Shown here: piece by piece, positions 21,351-22,761 of the stretch
Layout of the letters: each line of letters opens with the position of its first letter
How positions within the stretch are numbered: position 1 is the stretch's first letter
Origin: NS-12 sp045403215
GTDB taxonomy: Bacteria; Nitrospirota; Nitrospiria; Nitrospirales; NS-4
Length of the DNA: 22,761 nucleotides
Assembly: GCA_045403215.1 (NCBI GenBank)
Contig: JAXIOW010000150.1
Span: 1-22,761 of the forward strand
Reading direction: 5' to 3'
Position numbers and translations under genes: made by a program
Notes under the pieces: generated by a model
Database searches by the model: none
What the model was told of the DNA's origin: nothing
The model's input: the letters and a program-made list of their open reading frames with translations, nothing else

Positions 21351-22459
21351 GGCAGCTCCCAAACGTGAAAGACCCGGCTCACGCTCCGTGCCAGTCGTTG
21401 AAGCGGCGGGTCGGGCCAGGGCAGGGCGAGGATAGTGATCTCGCCACGCATCGTCCGCTCCCCCAGCATCCCGAAGCCCTCCGGGACTTCCGACGCACTC
21501 CCCTCAGCCGGCGTCGGCGTGCAGAGCGCCAGGACCTGCAGCATGTGGTAGAGATGCTCCTCCCCCACGCCATGCAGAATCTCCTGCTCACCGACCAGCA
21601 GGCTCATCGCAAATCCTTGTTCCTGGAAATAGGCCGCCAGGGACGCCGTCAAGCTGACGGCCCGCTCGAAGTAGCGCTGGCCGTCTGCCGGGATCACCGT
21701 GGGCAACGCCAGGGTCACCTGTCGAAGATCCTCCGTCTCGGTCTCCCGCACCATCAACCGCGCCTGGCGGGCCGAGGTCTTCCAATGAATCATGCGCGAA
21801 TCATCGCCCGGCAGGTATTCCCGGAGGTTGTAGAGGCCAACCCCCTGTCCCCGCCGGGAGACGGCCTGGTCATACCCCAGCACGGCGAGGTCATGGAGGA
21901 GGTCCTCCGGCAGCGGTCGCAGTTCAGGGTACACCACCAGGTCGGAGCTCAGAGGGACGTGCGCCGTCTTGATGAAGAGCCCGAAGGGAAAGCGCGTCTG
22001 GATTTTGATCCCCTCGATCCGGTGCCGCCCCCGGCGCGGGAACAGGATCGGATAGGACTGGGTCACCGAGGCGCCGGCCTGCAGGTGCAGGACATGGATG
22101 CCGCGATCCAGGGTCTTGCCTGCGACGACGTCCAGGACGCGGAGCGAGAAGCTGGGCAACCGCAGCTTGCGGTTGGTGAGGGACAGCGCGATCAGCGCCG
22201 GGCTGTTGGCGAAGACATGCTCAGGAATCCGCCGGCGAATGACGAGGTGACGCAGGCACTGCTCGGAGAGGATGCCGGACATGACGATGAGGCTGAGCAT
22301 CATCGCCAGCAGCAGGTAGAGCAGGTTGTTCCCCGTGTTGAGCGCAGCGACCCCGACCGCCAGGGTCAACAGCAGGAATCGCACGCCCTCCGGCGTCAGG
22401 CGCAGGGACCGGTAGCGGTAGAACCAGCGGAAGAACTCGCGGATGCGTTCGAACCGCAT
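21347..22459 (-). CDS. DUF58 membrane protein (vWA-like), MoxR partner
   Basis: A 370-aa protein with two adjacent transmembrane helices at about 26-40 and 44-62 and a long cytoplasmic or periplasmic remainder. The DUF58 signature is present as REYLPGDDSRMIHWKTSARQ (213-232); this region leads into a vWA-like fold. Proteins of this family sit next to MoxR ATPases and transglutaminases and are thought to be MoxR adaptors or substrates. The ATG at 22459 is 5 bp after the moxR stop, and the end overlaps the transglutaminase gene. The function of the complex here is unknown. Confidence 0.93.
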   Translation of the reverse strand: MRFERIREFFRWFYRYRSLRLTPEGVRFLLLTLAVGVAALNTGNNLLYLLLAMMLSLIVMSGILSEQCLRHLVIRRRIPEHVFANSPALIALSLTNRKLRLPSFSLRVLDVVAGKTLDRGIHVLHLQAGASVTQSYPILFPRRGRHRIEGIKIQTRFPFGLFIKTAHVPLSSDLVVYPELRPLPEDLLHDLAVLGYDQAVSRRGQGVGLYNLREYLPGDDSRMIHWKTSARQARLMVRETETEDLRQVTLALPTVIPADGQRYFERAVSLTASLAAYFQEQGFAMSLLVGEQEILHGVGEEHLYHMLQVLALCTPTPAEGSASEVPEGFGMLGERTMRGEITILALPWPDPPLQRLARSVSRVFHVWELP

Positions 22460-22464
22460 GAGGG

Positions 22465-22761
22465 CTATAGCGGAACAGGGACCGACTCCACGATTTCCTG
22501 GATGACCCGCTCGGCCTCTTCCGAGCGATGCCCGCGCGAGCCCTGGCTCGTCTTCAGCAACACGCGGTGCGCGAGGACCAGCGGCGCTAACTCCTTGATG
22601 TCGTCGGGCAGGCAGTAGTCCCGCTGGCGGACTAGGGCGAGGGCCTTGGCCGTTTTATGGAGCGCCATGGCCCCGCGCGGGCTGACCCCCAGCGTCAATA
22701 GGGCACTGCGGCGGGTTGCCGCGATGATGGTCAGGAGGTACTCCATCAGGCTGTCGTCGAG
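22465..22761 (-). CDS. MoxR-family AAA+ ATPase (C-terminal part, cut by window edge)
   Basis: The visible 98 residues contain the C-terminal lid domain of a MoxR ATPase: LLTIIAATRRSALLTLGVSP (arginines and the 'GVSPRG' sensor-2-like motif), followed by ALHKTAKALALVRQRDYCLP and DDIKELAPLVLAHR, the typical helical lid. The frame is open to the window edge at 22761, so the Walker A and B motifs lie outside. MoxR proteins act as chaperone-like ATPases. It is the first gene of the moxR-DUF58-transglutaminase set, with only 5 bp to the next gene. Confidence 0.9.
   Translation of the reverse strand, partial: LDDSLMEYLLTIIAATRRSALLTLGVSPRGAMALHKTAKALALVRQRDYCLPDDIKELAPLVLAHRVLLKTSQGSRGHRSEEAERVIQEIVESVPVPL

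Overview
The window is a GC-rich bacterial chromosome segment packed with genes, almost all on the minus strand. It carries meso-diaminopimelate-type peptidoglycan synthesis (MurE has the DNPR signature), Sec and lipoprotein signal peptides, a KtrAB potassium channel, an AsnRS, and small CXXC/CXXC proteins. My best guess is a Nitrospira-like member of the Nitrospirota; that rests on general resemblance, not on a marker gene. I see no rRNA, tRNA, CRISPR array, insertion sequence or phage gene. Most of the window reads as ordinary core genome.

Layout from low to high coordinates. (1) 1-5045, minus strand: head of the division and cell-wall (dcw) cluster. Transcription order is a 35-aa membrane peptide, rsmH, ftsL, ftsI, murE, murF (cut by the window edge). 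The junctions rsmH/ftsL, ftsI/murE and murE/murF are 4-base ATGA overlaps. Upstream, at 5182-5308, lies a compact control region. It has two sigma70-type promoters, an AT-rich block, an inverted repeat over one -35 box, a perfect DnaA box, and three GTGG-type repeats spaced exactly 10 bp apart that look like an MraZ operator, although mraZ itself is not at the head of the cluster. (2) 5384-6679, minus: asnS. (3) 6769-8443, plus: the only plus-strand genes, namely a VCBS/FG-GAP beta-propeller lipoprotein, a 60-aa two-helix membrane protein and a 62-aa zinc-ribbon protein. (4) 8530-9503, minus: a secreted protein of unknown function and a 105-aa helical protein. (5) 9514-14665, minus: in transcription order, a sigma70-family factor, an HtrA-like protease with one PDZ domain, lipB, a 121-aa protein with a possible winged helix, a glutamate-type dehydrogenase and a 126-aa four-helix membrane protein, mostly overlapping or nearly so. 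(6) 14867-19104, minus: NfeD protease, slipin, KtrB and KtrA, behind a clear promoter. (7) 19173-22761, minus: a TgpA-like transglutaminase, a DUF58 protein and the C-terminus of a MoxR ATPase (cut by the window edge).

The main themes are envelope growth (dcw), envelope quality control (HtrA, NfeD/slipin, MoxR/DUF58/transglutaminase) and ion homeostasis (KtrAB). The points most worth a second look are the dcw control region with its 35-aa membrane peptide in place of mraZ, the linkage of KtrAB to the slipin/NfeD pair, a pair of divergent promoters that predict leaderless transcripts, and the set of small uncharacterised proteins tied to lipB and gdh. I did not find convincing evidence of a wholly new multi-gene system.
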